DNA of 64,000 bases from JBMYTN01 sp049604415 (GTDB lineage Bacteria; Pseudomonadota; Alphaproteobacteria; Rhodospirillales; Rhodospirillaceae), in the NCBI GenBank assembly GCA_049604415.1, contig JBMYTN010000009.1, forward strand, positions 50,423-114,422, written 5' to 3'. The translations under genes were made by a program, and so were the position numbers. This document shows, one piece after another, positions 25,654 through 34,422 of the stretch (positions within the stretch are counted from its first letter, which is position 1; the number at the start of each line of letters is the position of its first letter). Below the pieces are notes generated by a model, which had not been told where the DNA came from, did no database searches, and saw nothing but the letters and a program-made list of their open reading frames with translations.

Positions 25654-26694
25654 TTGGCGTGGCTGGCTTTAAGAAGTGAGCAACGGTCAGTAAGATGGCC
25701 GAGCTACCTTAAAGCCAACAGGGGGTCGGTCATTCCTGCTAGTCCCAATCCACGCCCCGGTCTTGCCCGGGTAGCCCGGCCTGCAGAGGGTCGCATCCCC
25801 GCCGACCGGGCGATTATTTTCGGCCATTCGGTTCTGATCCGACAGCGCCCCTTGTTCCTGCGCTTGGCCATGGTGCCTTTCGCGGCCCTGGTGCTGGTGG
25901 TGCTCAGCTTCGGCTTTCTAACCCCAACCCCTACCCCGTTGCCCGACGGGTCCATGCCCGAGGGTGCTGGCGGTTTCGGCCTATGGGCCTTGCTGGAGTT
26001 GGTGTTGACCTTGGCGGTGTTGGTGCCGCTGTTCTCCGCATGGCTGCGCTGGCTCTGTACCCCGACCCCGGCTGAGGATGAACCTGCTCTGCCTGCCCCA
26101 AAGGTTCGCGCCGGACAGCCGGAGTTGATGGGTTTGGTCATGCTGCTGGGCATTGGGGCCACCATCGGCATTGTGGCCTGGGCCTTGGGCAAAGGCGCAA
26201 CGAGCCTGACTTTCTATAAAGAACAAGCCGGGGCTTTGGTCGGGTTAGGCTTTGGCCTGTTGGCCGGACCGTTGGTGGCGCGGCTGTTCCTGCTGCCCGC
26301 CTATGCGGTGCTTGAACGCCCCCTGCGCCCCTTTGTCGGCAAGCCCTGGCGCTTGGGTGCGGGCCAAGGCTTCTCTCTGTTGATCACCCTGGCCATGGGC
26401 GGTCTGACCACGGCGGTGGCAGGCGTGTTGCTGGTGGTGATGCTGACCGGTGTAACAGCGACCCTCAGCGGCTCGATCACGTCGGGGGCCCATATCCCGC
26501 AAGTGGTCCAAAGCATTGTCTATTGTGCCGTCATCACCTATGCGACCGGCTTTTTGGCTGGGGTTCTGGCCTTTGGCGTGCGCTGGATGGATGGCTGGAA
26601 CATTGCGCCGAAACTGCGGATCGATCCGGGGGTCGAGATCTCCAAGGATCTGGACGATGATTTCCCCGATGAAGGCGGCCCGAAAAAGCCCTAG
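25654..26694 (+). CDS. Multi-pass membrane protein of unknown function
   Basis: Up to 346 residues with about six hydrophobic segments: LAMVPFAALVLVVLSFGFL, LWALLELVLTLAVLVPLF, LMGLVMLLGIGATIGIVAW, ALVGLGFGLLAGPLVARLF, LLITLAMGGLTTAVAGVLLV and AVITYATGFLAGVLAFGV, ending in an acidic cytoplasmic tail. I do not recognise the family; it may be Yip1-like. The first 50 residues are Arg/Pro-rich and start at TTG 25654, so the true start may be further in, just before the first membrane segment. The stop overlaps that of the convergent transporter by three bases. Confidence 0.6.
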   Translation: MAWLALRSEQRSVRWPSYLKANRGSVIPASPNPRPGLARVARPAEGRIPADRAIIFGHSVLIRQRPLFLRLAMVPFAALVLVVLSFGFLTPTPTPLPDGSMPEGAGGFGLWALLELVLTLAVLVPLFSAWLRWLCTPTPAEDEPALPAPKVRAGQPELMGLVMLLGIGATIGIVAWALGKGATSLTFYKEQAGALVGLGFGLLAGPLVARLFLLPAYAVLERPLRPFVGKPWRLGAGQGFSLLITLAMGGLTTAVAGVLLVVMLTGVTATLSGSITSGAHIPQVVQSIVYCAVITYATGFLAGVLAFGVRWMDGWNIAPKLRIDPGVEISKDLDDDFPDEGGPKKP

Positions 26695-27917
26695 AGCCCT
26701 TTTTTGGCTTTGATGGCGAACAGCAGCAACCCGCCCGCCAGCAGGCCCCAAAAGGCTGAGCCAATCCCAAAGACGGCAAAACCCGACGCGGTGACCAGGA
26801 AGGTGATCCCTGCGGCCTCGCGCTCATCGGGGTCCGCAAACGCGCCAGTAATCGCCCCGGTGAAGGAGCCGATCAGCGCGAGGCCCGCCACCGCCGCGAT
26901 CAGGATCGGTGGGGCCAGCGAGACAAAGGCGATGAACGGCCCGACAAAAAAAGCGATCACGCAATAGGCCACTCCGGCGGTGGCAGCCGCCCACCAGCGC
27001 CGCGCCGGGTTCGGATCCACATCCTCCCCCGCACAAAGGGCTGCGGTGATCGCCGCCATATTCACCGCATGGCCGCCAAAGGGTGCCGCGCCCAAGGAAA
27101 ACACCCCGGTCCAGGTAAACAGGCGTCCAGCATTGGGCTTATAGCCATTGGATACCAACACCGCCATGCCCGGAATATTCTGGGAGGCCATATTGACGAT
27201 GAACAGCGGCAGCGCGATGCCCAGCACGGATCCCAGATCAAATTGCGGCATCAGCGGGGTCAGGAACAGACCAAAGCCCGAGGGAATGGTTTCCGTTGGA
27301 TCGGCGGCGCTGGGATCCGCAGCGGCCAAGCCAGTCAGGACGATGACAATAAAAGCACCCAACGCTGCCGGAACGGCAGCAAAGCGATGCAGCCTGCCCC
27401 CGATGAACCAAGCGACAATGATAAGACCGGCGGCCAAGGGATCCTCGCCCAAGGCCACCATGGGGGCGAGGCACAGGCTGAACAGCACCCCGGCCAGCAT
27501 GGCGGCAGCGAGACTGCCGGGGATGGCGGAGACCAAACGGCCCAATGGGCGGATCAATCCGGTGATCACCAGCATCACCGCGCAGATCAGAAAGCCGCCA
27601 ATGGCACTGTGAAAGTCAACACCGGTGCCCTGGGAGGCAACCAACAGCGCCGCCCCCGGGGTGGACCAGGCAATGCTGGCGGGCATGCGGGTCCACCAGG
27701 ACATGAGAACGCCGCACAACCCCATGGCCAGAGTGAGCGCGGTCAGGCCGGAAACGGCCTGCAGTTCGGTCGCCCCAACGGCCCGCAAGCCCTGTAACAC
27801 GACGGCAAAGGAACTGGCATAGCCAACAAAAGCCGCCAGCAGGCCCATAAAGACGGCCTGCTTTGGCACATGATCTTGAAACAAACGGACCCCCGCTCCC
27901 CCAATATGAGGCCGCAT
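26691..27917 (-). CDS. BenE-family benzoate/H+ symporter-like transporter
   Basis: About 408 residues, 11-12 hydrophobic segments. It matches the BenE/YdcO family of the nucleobase-transporter fold: GLLAAFVGYASSFAVVLQGLRA at the N-terminus, STPGAALL, FIVNMASQNIPGMAVLVSNGY and FGGHAVNMAAITAALCAGEDV. An inner-membrane proton symporter for benzoate or a related acid; no aromatic-degradation genes lie nearby, so the substrate is uncertain. ATG 27917 was taken; an in-frame GTG at 27923 adds two codons. Confidence 0.85.
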   Translation of the reverse strand: MRPHIGGAGVRLFQDHVPKQAVFMGLLAAFVGYASSFAVVLQGLRAVGATELQAVSGLTALTLAMGLCGVLMSWWTRMPASIAWSTPGAALLVASQGTGVDFHSAIGGFLICAVMLVITGLIRPLGRLVSAIPGSLAAAMLAGVLFSLCLAPMVALGEDPLAAGLIIVAWFIGGRLHRFAAVPAALGAFIVIVLTGLAAADPSAADPTETIPSGFGLFLTPLMPQFDLGSVLGIALPLFIVNMASQNIPGMAVLVSNGYKPNAGRLFTWTGVFSLGAAPFGGHAVNMAAITAALCAGEDVDPNPARRWWAAATAGVAYCVIAFFVGPFIAFVSLAPPILIAAVAGLALIGSFTGAITGAFADPDEREAAGITFLVTASGFAVFGIGSAFWGLLAGGLLLFAIKAKKGL

Positions 27918-27971
27918 GCTCACAAATGAGACGGCCTAAAGGACCGTTATCCCATAATCAGCACAAATGCC

Positions 27972-28190
27972 TCAACCGCCAGAGCCTTCCAGGCGGAAGC
28001 CGACCTGCATGGTGACTTGGAAATGCTGGACCTCGCCATCCTTGATCCACCCGCGCACTTCCTTGACTTCGAACCAATCAAGATTCCGCACCGTTTCCGC
28101 CGCCGTGGCCACGGCCCCACGGATGGCATCTTCAATGCTGTTGCGCGAGGTGCCGACGAGATCGATTTTCTTATAAACGCGGTCGGACAT
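27972..28190 (-). CDS. Dodecin family flavin-binding protein
   Basis: A 72-residue dodecin: MSDRVYKKIDLVGTSRNSIE, W39 in RNLDWFEVKEVRG (the flavin-stacking tryptophan) and Q-rich HFQVTMQVGFRLE. Dodecins form hollow dodecamers that bind riboflavin or FMN in pairs and buffer free flavin in the cytoplasm. AAGGAG lies seven bases before ATG 28190. A stand-alone gene. Confidence 0.92.
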   Translation of the reverse strand: MSDRVYKKIDLVGTSRNSIEDAIRGAVATAAETVRNLDWFEVKEVRGWIKDGEVQHFQVTMQVGFRLEGSGG

Positions 28191-28463
28191 TCGGAGCTCC
28201 TTACAACGGATGGTGAGACATTTCAGTCTTTTGTGGTTCGGGGGTCAGCTCTTTTCTGAGCGGGCGAACCTGAGAATAATGCTCAGACACAGTAGCGCTT
28301 ATGTGGGAGATTTCCAGCCCCAGTCGAAGGGGGTGGCGATAGAAAGATCCATTTTCTAGATCAAAACTGCCGGTTTTTCGCACTTGCGAAGGAGACCGCT
28401 GCGCTCCTAATCTCTCCCCTATGCACTCTCCCCCTCCCCATCGTGGTTAGGAGCCCGTTTTCC

Positions 28464-28727
28464 ATGTCCGTCGAGATCTATACCAAAGACAATTGTATGT
28501 TCTGTAAAAAGGCCAAGGCTTGGTTCCAGGAACACAAGATCCCCTATGACGAGTCCGATGTCAGCGATCTGGATGCTTTCGCGGCCATGCAAAAACGGAT
28601 CCCGGCCGCCAAGACCGTGCCCCAGATCATCATGGATGGGCATGTGATCGGCGGCTATGACGTGCTGATGCAATATGAACAGCAAATCCTGTCCAAACTG
28701 AAAGCCAAATTCCCGGAAGCGGTTTAA
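28464..28727 (+). CDS. Glutaredoxin (dithiol, CMFC)
   Basis: An 87-residue thioredoxin-fold protein with C11-M-F-C14 in KDNCMFCKKAKAWF, the cis-proline region TVPQIIMDG and the GSH-binding GGYDVL. The CMFC active site resembles phage-type or NrdC-like glutaredoxins rather than the usual CPYC. Reduces disulfides with glutathione in the cytoplasm. TAGGAG precedes ATG 28464; a GTG at 28443 is an unlikely alternative. Confidence 0.9.
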   Translation: MSVEIYTKDNCMFCKKAKAWFQEHKIPYDESDVSDLDAFAAMQKRIPAAKTVPQIIMDGHVIGGYDVLMQYEQQILSKLKAKFPEAV

Positions 28728-28774
28728 GGCGATCCGGGCTTCTCTAGCTTGGTATCCTCAGGGGCGTCTTTGGT

Positions 28775-29563
28775 TTAAAGGCGTCCCTCATTGGTCACAC
28801 AGCGATCCAAAGCGTCCAATGCCCCTTGGGTTGCTGGCAAGGTGAACGGGCGGTCCTGCCCCCCGACAATCAGGGTCATCCGAGTGCTTTGGCCGAAAGA
28901 CTGGCGGAACACAGGCCAATCCGTTACCTCGGCGATCATGACGGTTTCGGCCAACGTACCCGGCAGGGACAGATCAGCATCCGGTCCCTTCTTCAGGGTC
29001 AGCTGCACACCGACGGTCTCATAGTCTTTGGTGCCAAAGCCGCCGCGTGGGTCGGAGACCTGGATCAGGGACAGCCCATCGGGATCTTGGGTCACAGCCA
29101 AGATCACCCGACGGCCACTGCGCAGGGGATAGGGAATCAGCATTTTGCAATGGCTGAAGCCACCGGTTTGGTCGACCTCAGGGCTGACAAACCACGCCCC
29201 GGCTCGGACCACGCCGGACTCCCGCAACGTGTCATCCCAGGCATCTTGGATTTCAGCCCGGCTTGGGGCCTTGCCCAACGGTTGCGCTGGCTCGGCAGTG
29301 GCAGGGGGCCCCGGTGCGTCATCGGAGGGCTTGGGCTGCGCGTCCGGTGCTGCCTCAGGTGACGCGCCTGGGGCCGTTTGCGCTTCTCCCGGCGGCTGCA
29401 CAAGCTCGTCGGGCGGCAAAGGCGCGTCATAGGGATTAAAAGGCTGCGCTTCCGGCGGCAAGCTGTGATCCACCTGCGCGAATGCCACAGGGCTCGCCAA
29501 CAGAAGACACAGCATACACAGGGTTGCCCTGGTGCTATGGAGGGCCTTCCATGCACCGGTCAT
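28775..29563 (-). CDS. Exported protein of unknown function, IalB-like C-terminal half
   Basis: About 262 residues. The signal peptide is MTGAWKALHSTRATLCMLCL onward to VAFA-Q, followed by a Pro/Ala/Glu/Gln-rich spacer (about 30-105) and a C-terminal beta domain of about 140 residues (AWFVSPEVDQTGGFSHC; RVILAVTQDPDGLSLIQV; ALDALDRCVTNEG). The C-terminal half resembles the invasion-associated locus B fold in layout, with low confidence. ATG 29563 has AAAGGA eight bases upstream; the frame is open to 29731, but the added residues look non-coding. A stand-alone gene. Confidence 0.65.
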   Translation of the reverse strand: MTGAWKALHSTRATLCMLCLLLASPVAFAQVDHSLPPEAQPFNPYDAPLPPDELVQPPGEAQTAPGASPEAAPDAQPKPSDDAPGPPATAEPAQPLGKAPSRAEIQDAWDDTLRESGVVRAGAWFVSPEVDQTGGFSHCKMLIPYPLRSGRRVILAVTQDPDGLSLIQVSDPRGGFGTKDYETVGVQLTLKKGPDADLSLPGTLAETVMIAEVTDWPVFRQSFGQSTRMTLIVGGQDRPFTLPATQGALDALDRCVTNEGRL

Positions 29564-30112
29564 CGGCAAAGTCCTTTCGGCGGGGTGATGGTCAGAACAA
29601 GGGACTGAGAGAACAAGGTGACACCATGGGCGATCACAATCGCTATGACAAGGCATGGCGGTTTCCAAGCATATGTTTAAGGACTTGACCTCGACCGCCC
29701 AATCAGGCAGGTAAAAAGCATGAAAACGCACATTGCTCTCGATCTCCTAGGCCTATCGGCACGGCTCTGATCCCAAAACGGTCAGAGCGGGCAGCGGAGC
29801 CTGTTGTCTCCTCGCCTCCCAACATCCCGATACGCCCAGTTTTCTGCCGAGAGCATCATGCAAGTCCCCTCCTCCTTCCGCACCGCCTTTTGCACAGACC
29901 ATGCCGAGCCCATATGGATCGGTAGGAATGGGGTCTCTGGCGGCCTGCGACTAAGCTGCGGTCGTCGGTGAGCGGATCTCCCGGCGGCCGTTGACGCGCT
30001 TCTCCGTTTTTTATGCCCCGTTCCATGTTTTCCCTGCCCCCGCCTCTTCGATGCGATGGACCACGTCCCGCCAAAGAGGGCTCCAGGGACCCGATATCAG
30101 GAATTTAAGACC
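29564..30112. other. Long region upstream of leuA
   Basis: About 550 bases with no convincing gene. A 37-codon ATG frame starts at 29859 (MQVPSSFRTAFCTDHAEPIW and on to a TGA near 29972) and could be a leader peptide, but it has no run of leucine codons, so classical leucine attenuation is not supported. CTCCGTTTTTTATG near 30001-30013 has a T-run but no clear stem before it. Otherwise nothing is recognised. Confidence 0.4.
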
Positions 30113-31786
30113 ATGAAGATTGATCCGACCCGCAAATATCGCCCGTTCGAGCCGGTGGCTTTGCCGGACCGCACCTGGCCCAGCGCCGTGATCTCCAAGC
30201 CGCCGGTCTGGTGTGCGGTGGATTTGCGCGATGGCAACCAAGCTCTGATCGAACCCATGGGCAGTGATCGCAAGGTGCGCATGTTCACCCTGCTCTGCGA
30301 CATGGGCTACAAGGAAATTGAGGTCGGCTTCCCGGCGGCTTCTCAAACGGATTTTGATTTCCTGCGCCTGTTGATCGACGAGAACCGGATCCCGGATGAC
30401 GTCACCATCCAGGTGTTGACCCAAGCCCGGCAGGATCTGATTGAGCGGACTTTCGAGGCCATTGATGGCGCTCCCCGGGCCATCGTCCATTTATATAACT
30501 CCACCAGCGCCTTACAGCGCAAAGTGGTGTTCAATATGGAGCGCGAGGGGATCACCGATCTGGCGGTCAAGGGCGCGGAAATGGTGGTCAAAGGGGCCAA
30601 GGCGATCAAAGGCGGCACCAAGGTGCGCTATCAATATTCGCCGGAGAGCTTCACGGGCACCGAATTGGACTATGCGGTTGAGATCTGCGAAGCGGTGATG
30701 GATGTGTTCGCCCCGACCCCGGACACGCCGCTGATCCTGAACTTGCCCGCCACCGTGGAAATGTCGACCCCCAATGTGCATGCGGACCAGATCGAGTGGT
30801 TCAGCCGCACCATTAAAAACCGGGAGTCCGTGTTGATCAGCCTGCATCCCCATAATGATCGGGGCACCGCCGTGGCCGCCGCCGAGCTGGCCTTCATGGC
30901 CGGTGCCGACCGCATTGAGGGCACCCTGTTCGGCAATGGCGAACGCACCGGCAATGTGGATCTGGTCACCTTGGGCATGAACATGTTCAGCCAAGGCATC
31001 GATCCGGGCATCGATTTCTCTGACATCGACAATATCCGGGAGACGGCAGAAAGCTGCAATCGCCTGCCGGTGCACCCCCGCCACCCCTATGCCGGAGAGT
31101 TGGTGTTCACGGCCTTCTCCGGCTCGCACCAAGATGCCATCAACAAGGGCATGCGGGCGGTCCGCGAGAGCAACCAAGAGGTCTGGGAAGTGCCCTATCT
31201 GCCGATCGATCCGGCGGATATCGGGCGGTCCTATGAAGCCGTCATCCGGGTCAACAGCCAGTCCGGCAAGGGTGGCGTGGCTTGGTTGATGGAGCAGGAA
31301 TATGGCATCCGCATGCCCAAGGGGCTGCAGGCGGAATTCTCCAAGGTGGTCCAGCAATTGGCGGATAAAACCGGGGAGGAGATCAACACCCGGCGCATGA
31401 TGCAGGCCTTTGAGGAAACCTATTATGCCTCCGACCGGCCCTATGCCTTTGTCGAACACCGCTCCGCCCCGGATCCACAAAATGCCGAGGGTCGGCTGCT
31501 GACCGCCACGGTGCGGGTCAATGGCTCGATCAAGGATATCGATGGCGCCGGATCCGGCCCGATTGAGGCTTTGGTCGATGCCATCAACCGGGATTCCGGC
31601 ATTGGCTTGCAGGTGGTGGATTACTCTGAGCATGCCCTGCAAACCGGCGCGGACGCCCAGGCCATTGCCTATGTGCGCGCGATCAACAAGGACGGTGCCG
31701 AGCATTACGGTGTCGGCGTCCACCGCAATTTTGTCGTCGCCAGCTTGAAGGCTGTTCTGTCTGCGGCCAATCACTTGCACGGCTAA
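30113..31786 (+). CDS. leuA: 2-isopropylmalate synthase
   Basis: 557 residues, the LeuA2 long type. N-terminal TIM barrel with metal-binding AVDLRDGNQAL, the LHPHNDRGTAVAAAELAF segment with its HxH-like metal ligands and GNGERTGNVDL; a linker; and a C-terminal regulatory leucine-binding domain (about 430-557). Condenses 2-ketoisovalerate with acetyl-CoA in leucine synthesis. ATG 30113 was chosen over 30056, because MKIDPTRKYRPFEP is the usual start of this group. A strong terminator follows. Confidence 0.95.
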   Translation: MKIDPTRKYRPFEPVALPDRTWPSAVISKPPVWCAVDLRDGNQALIEPMGSDRKVRMFTLLCDMGYKEIEVGFPAASQTDFDFLRLLIDENRIPDDVTIQVLTQARQDLIERTFEAIDGAPRAIVHLYNSTSALQRKVVFNMEREGITDLAVKGAEMVVKGAKAIKGGTKVRYQYSPESFTGTELDYAVEICEAVMDVFAPTPDTPLILNLPATVEMSTPNVHADQIEWFSRTIKNRESVLISLHPHNDRGTAVAAAELAFMAGADRIEGTLFGNGERTGNVDLVTLGMNMFSQGIDPGIDFSDIDNIRETAESCNRLPVHPRHPYAGELVFTAFSGSHQDAINKGMRAVRESNQEVWEVPYLPIDPADIGRSYEAVIRVNSQSGKGGVAWLMEQEYGIRMPKGLQAEFSKVVQQLADKTGEEINTRRMMQAFEETYYASDRPYAFVEHRSAPDPQNAEGRLLTATVRVNGSIKDIDGAGSGPIEALVDAINRDSGIGLQVVDYSEHALQTGADAQAIAYVRAINKDGAEHYGVGVHRNFVVASLKAVLSAANHLHG

Positions 31787-31811
31787 GCGTAAGCCCGTAG
31801 AGGCTATCTGG

Positions 31812-31848
31812 AAGGACCGGAGCGCATCGCACTCCGGTCCTTTTTTTG
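31812..31848 (+). terminator. Rho-independent terminator of leuA
   Basis: aaggaccggag (31812-31822) pairs with ctccggtcctt (31832-31842), followed by a run of T (to 31847). It lies 26 bases after the leuA stop. Confidence 0.9.
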
Positions 31849-31959
31849 GGTCGGTGACGTGACCCCTATCAGATCAGATACATTGACCATGCGGCCAAAG
31901 GCTCCACCTATTGGGCACAGCCTTTTGTCTGATCCATGTCCCTTCTTGGAGCCTGTTCC

Positions 31960-33120
31960 ATGACCCGCATGCTTTTGGTGAGCCTGCCTGCTGCCGCGTT
32001 GATCAGCCTGCCTTTGGTGGTTGGTGGGGCGGACCCGGCCCAGGCCGAATTGCGGATCTGCAATGAGACCCCACAATCGCGCAGCATCGCCATTGGCTAT
32101 AAGGATGGCGGCAATTGGGTGTCCGAGGGTTGGTGGAATGCGGACTCCGGTGAATGCAAAGTGGTTGTCCAAGGCAATCTGAAGAACCGCTATTACTATT
32201 ATATGGCCGAAAGCAATGAAGGCTGGTTTGACGGTCAAGACTATATGTTCTGTACCGAAACCCAGGCTTTCACCATCATCGGCGATGAAAACTGCCAAAG
32301 CCGGGGCTATGAAGAGAGTTCCTTCCGCCAAATCGACACGGGTCAAACCGCCACCAGCTATACGCTAACCCTGACGGCGACGGGCAGCAGCGGCTCCAGC
32401 AGTGCCGATGGCAGCAGATCCGGAGACGACGGCTCCTCTGGCGGCGGCTCCCGACGGATTGGTGCCGAGCCGCGCCCGTCATTGCCCTCGGTGCCGCAAG
32501 TCACTTTGCCCCGTTCCTCCGGTGGTGCTGCCGCGCCCGGCACCTATGGCGAACCGATTTCCATTACCGGCAGTTTCCAGGGCTGTGACCCCATCGATGG
32601 CACCATGGCATGCAAGGTCGAGTCAGAGGGCTGGCTTTATACCGTGTTCAACGATGACCGGACCCCGACTGCGGTGTTCAATCAACTGATGGGCTTTCCG
32701 GATTTCTCTACCGTCACCGTGGCCGGGGACATGATTGCCCAAGGCGATATCCATGTCGACATCACCGCCCGGGAGGTCACCTTGCAATCCGGTGGCGGTG
32801 GCGGTGGCACTGCGATGATGGAATTGCGCAATCAACTGGTCGGCCTTTGGCAGGCCTATGACGATCCCAATGTGACCTTGCGGTTCACGGGGGCGGGCGA
32901 GCGCATTGAATATTATGCCGGTGATCAGGTCGACCGGGGCACCTTCACCGTCGGCACCAACTGCTCCACGGGTGGCCCTGGCGGCGATCCGATTGTTGAG
33001 GTCATGCCGTTTGATTATCCGGAGCCGTCCTGCTACGGCCTGCTCTCGGTCACCCGGGATAACCTGACCCTGATTTTCCTGCCACGCGGCAACAGCCTGA
33101 ACTATTACAGAGTGAATTAG
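31960..33120 (+). CDS. Exported DUF1036-domain protein
   Basis: 386 residues. Signal peptide MTRMLLVSLPAAALISLPLV up to about AQA-E, then a DUF1036 domain (about 30-125): LRICNETPQSRSIAIGYKDG, GGNWVSEGWWN, RYYYYMAE and paired cysteines. A Ser/Gly linker follows (about 135-165), then an uncharacterised C-terminal region of about 200 residues (DRTPTAVFNQLMGFPDFSTV; FTGAGERIEYYAGDQVDRG). Probably periplasmic or membrane-associated; function unknown. ATG 31960 has GGAG eight bases upstream; an ATG at 31936 is less likely. Confidence 0.8.
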   Translation: MTRMLLVSLPAAALISLPLVVGGADPAQAELRICNETPQSRSIAIGYKDGGNWVSEGWWNADSGECKVVVQGNLKNRYYYYMAESNEGWFDGQDYMFCTETQAFTIIGDENCQSRGYEESSFRQIDTGQTATSYTLTLTATGSSGSSSADGSRSGDDGSSGGGSRRIGAEPRPSLPSVPQVTLPRSSGGAAAPGTYGEPISITGSFQGCDPIDGTMACKVESEGWLYTVFNDDRTPTAVFNQLMGFPDFSTVTVAGDMIAQGDIHVDITAREVTLQSGGGGGGTAMMELRNQLVGLWQAYDDPNVTLRFTGAGERIEYYAGDQVDRGTFTVGTNCSTGGPGGDPIVEVMPFDYPEPSCYGLLSVTRDNLTLIFLPRGNSLNYYRVN

Positions 33121-33122
33121 GG

Positions 33123-33638
33123 CTAGGCCTTTTTGCTGCGGCGGTCCGGCCCTTCAAAGGCCATTTTGGTCCGACGCCGATCCGGACCGAAATAATCTTT
33201 GGTCCGGACAAAGGGTTTGCGCTTTTCCAACAGCACCTTTAGCGCCGCATAAAGTGAGCGTACCGAGGCCGGTTTGACCAGGACATGATCGACCCCGGCA
33301 TTGAGTGCTGAGCGCACATGCTGCCAACTGACCCGTCCGGTGATCATGATGACCGGAATATAGGGGTTGGGTGAATCCTTACCGGTCCGCACCCGCTTGG
33401 CCAAATCCAAACCGGAATGCAGGGACATGGAATATTCGCAGATCAGCAGATCGGCCAGACCTTTGCGAAACCACTCCAGCGCTTCGGCATTATCCCGGGC
33501 CGTCAGGACCGACCGGACCCCAAGCTCTTTGAGAATTTTATCCAATAAGATCTTGGACGGCTCGTGATCATCAACGATCAGCGCCCCAAGATGGGAGAAG
33601 TCATACCCTTTTCCCAAACCGGAACATCCCCGCGCCAA
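33123..33638 (-). CDS. Single-domain response regulator with Glu at the phosphorylation site
   Basis: 171 residues. CheY-like receiver at about 17-136: acidic pair D23-D24 (ALIVDDHEP), T100 (IMITG) and K122 (VLVKPAS) are kept, but the acceptor position is E68 (LLICEYSM; codon GAA) instead of Asp. Glu can mimic the phosphorylated state, so this may be constitutively active or signal-independent. The C-terminus carries KPFVRTKDYFGPDRRR and a second GPDRR copy, shared with the next gene. The start is TTG 33638 with AGGGA just upstream, or a later TTG. Both genes are on the minus strand with 127 bases between. Confidence 0.8.
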   Translation of the reverse strand: MARGCSGLGKGYDFSHLGALIVDDHEPSKILLDKILKELGVRSVLTARDNAEALEWFRKGLADLLICEYSMSLHSGLDLAKRVRTGKDSPNPYIPVIMITGRVSWQHVRSALNAGVDHVLVKPASVRSLYAALKVLLEKRKPFVRTKDYFGPDRRRTKMAFEGPDRRSKKA

Positions 33639-33765
33639 ATTGTCCCTGGAGGGCGAATAGTCAGACCAGAGTCTCAGTATCCACTATGTGGCAGCGCAAA
33701 AAACACAAAAAATTCAGAGATCCTGTCTGATCCACAGGAACCCGGTCGGACATTACAAGCATGGC

Positions 33766-34422
33766 TTAACTCTGCGGTGGTTTGCCCGCTTTGCGGCGAT
33801 CCGGTCCGGCGAAGTCCATTTTCCGTCGCCGCCGGTCCGGTCCGAAATAGTCCGCCGTCCGCACAAAAGGCCTGGGCGCATCCAGCACCGCCAGCAAACG
33901 CGCTTCCAAACTGGACGCACTGATTGGCTTGGCCATGAACTCATTGATCCCGGCATTCCGCGCCCGGGACACCGCCACCCTGTCGGCCCGGGCGGCAATG
34001 ACAATGACCGGGATATAGACGATCCGGCCTAGGTTGGAATGGCGCAAGGCCGTGACAAATTCCGGGGCATCCTGGGGCTGAGTCTTGAAATCGACGATCA
34101 GCACATGGGTTTTCTCCGCCTCCAGGGCGGCAAAGGTCTCTTCCGGCGTGCCGGTTCCGACCACATCGGCGCAGCCCACCGTGTTCAAAAGTGAGCAGAC
34201 AAAATGCCGGGATGAAACATTGGTATCGAACACCACCACGCGAACGCCCCGCTCCCTGATCGGGGTCATCGGTGGAACCTCATGGCGGTTTTTGATGTTC
34301 AGATCAGACAAGCGATGCCCAAGGGGGTCCGCCGGGTCGGATTGCTGCTTTGCGGGTGTGTCGGACGGCTTTTCTGGAACGCTCACGGTCTGCTCACCAC
34401 CCGCCCCGGAACAACCAGTCAT
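33766..34422 (-). CDS. Single-domain response regulator
   Basis: Up to 218 residues. Receiver domain from about residue 60: D66 (VVVFDTN), acceptor D111 (VLIVDFKTQ), K165 (FMAKPIS). The second acidic residue of the usual pair is Thr67, so metal binding may be weaker. The tail RPFVRTADYFGPDRRRRK-MDFAGPDRR is shared with the receiver at 33.1 kb. The start overlaps the isomerase gene by 29 bases; GTG 34386 or ATG 34269 are alternatives and would remove the overlap. Probably signals by protein contact, since no output domain is present. Confidence 0.75.
   Translation of the reverse strand: MTGCSGAGGEQTVSVPEKPSDTPAKQQSDPADPLGHRLSDLNIKNRHEVPPMTPIRERGVRVVVFDTNVSSRHFVCSLLNTVGCADVVGTGTPEETFAALEAEKTHVLIVDFKTQPQDAPEFVTALRHSNLGRIVYIPVIVIAARADRVAVSRARNAGINEFMAKPISASSLEARLLAVLDAPRPFVRTADYFGPDRRRRKMDFAGPDRRKAGKPPQS

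Noticed and set aside
28201..28383. 60-codon minus-strand frame between dodecin and glutaredoxin
   Set aside because: No ribosome site and no recognisable composition; treated as non-coding.
29859..29972. Leucine attenuation leader peptide upstream of leuA
   Set aside because: The small frame has only isolated Leu codons and no clear terminator/antiterminator stems precede the T-run.
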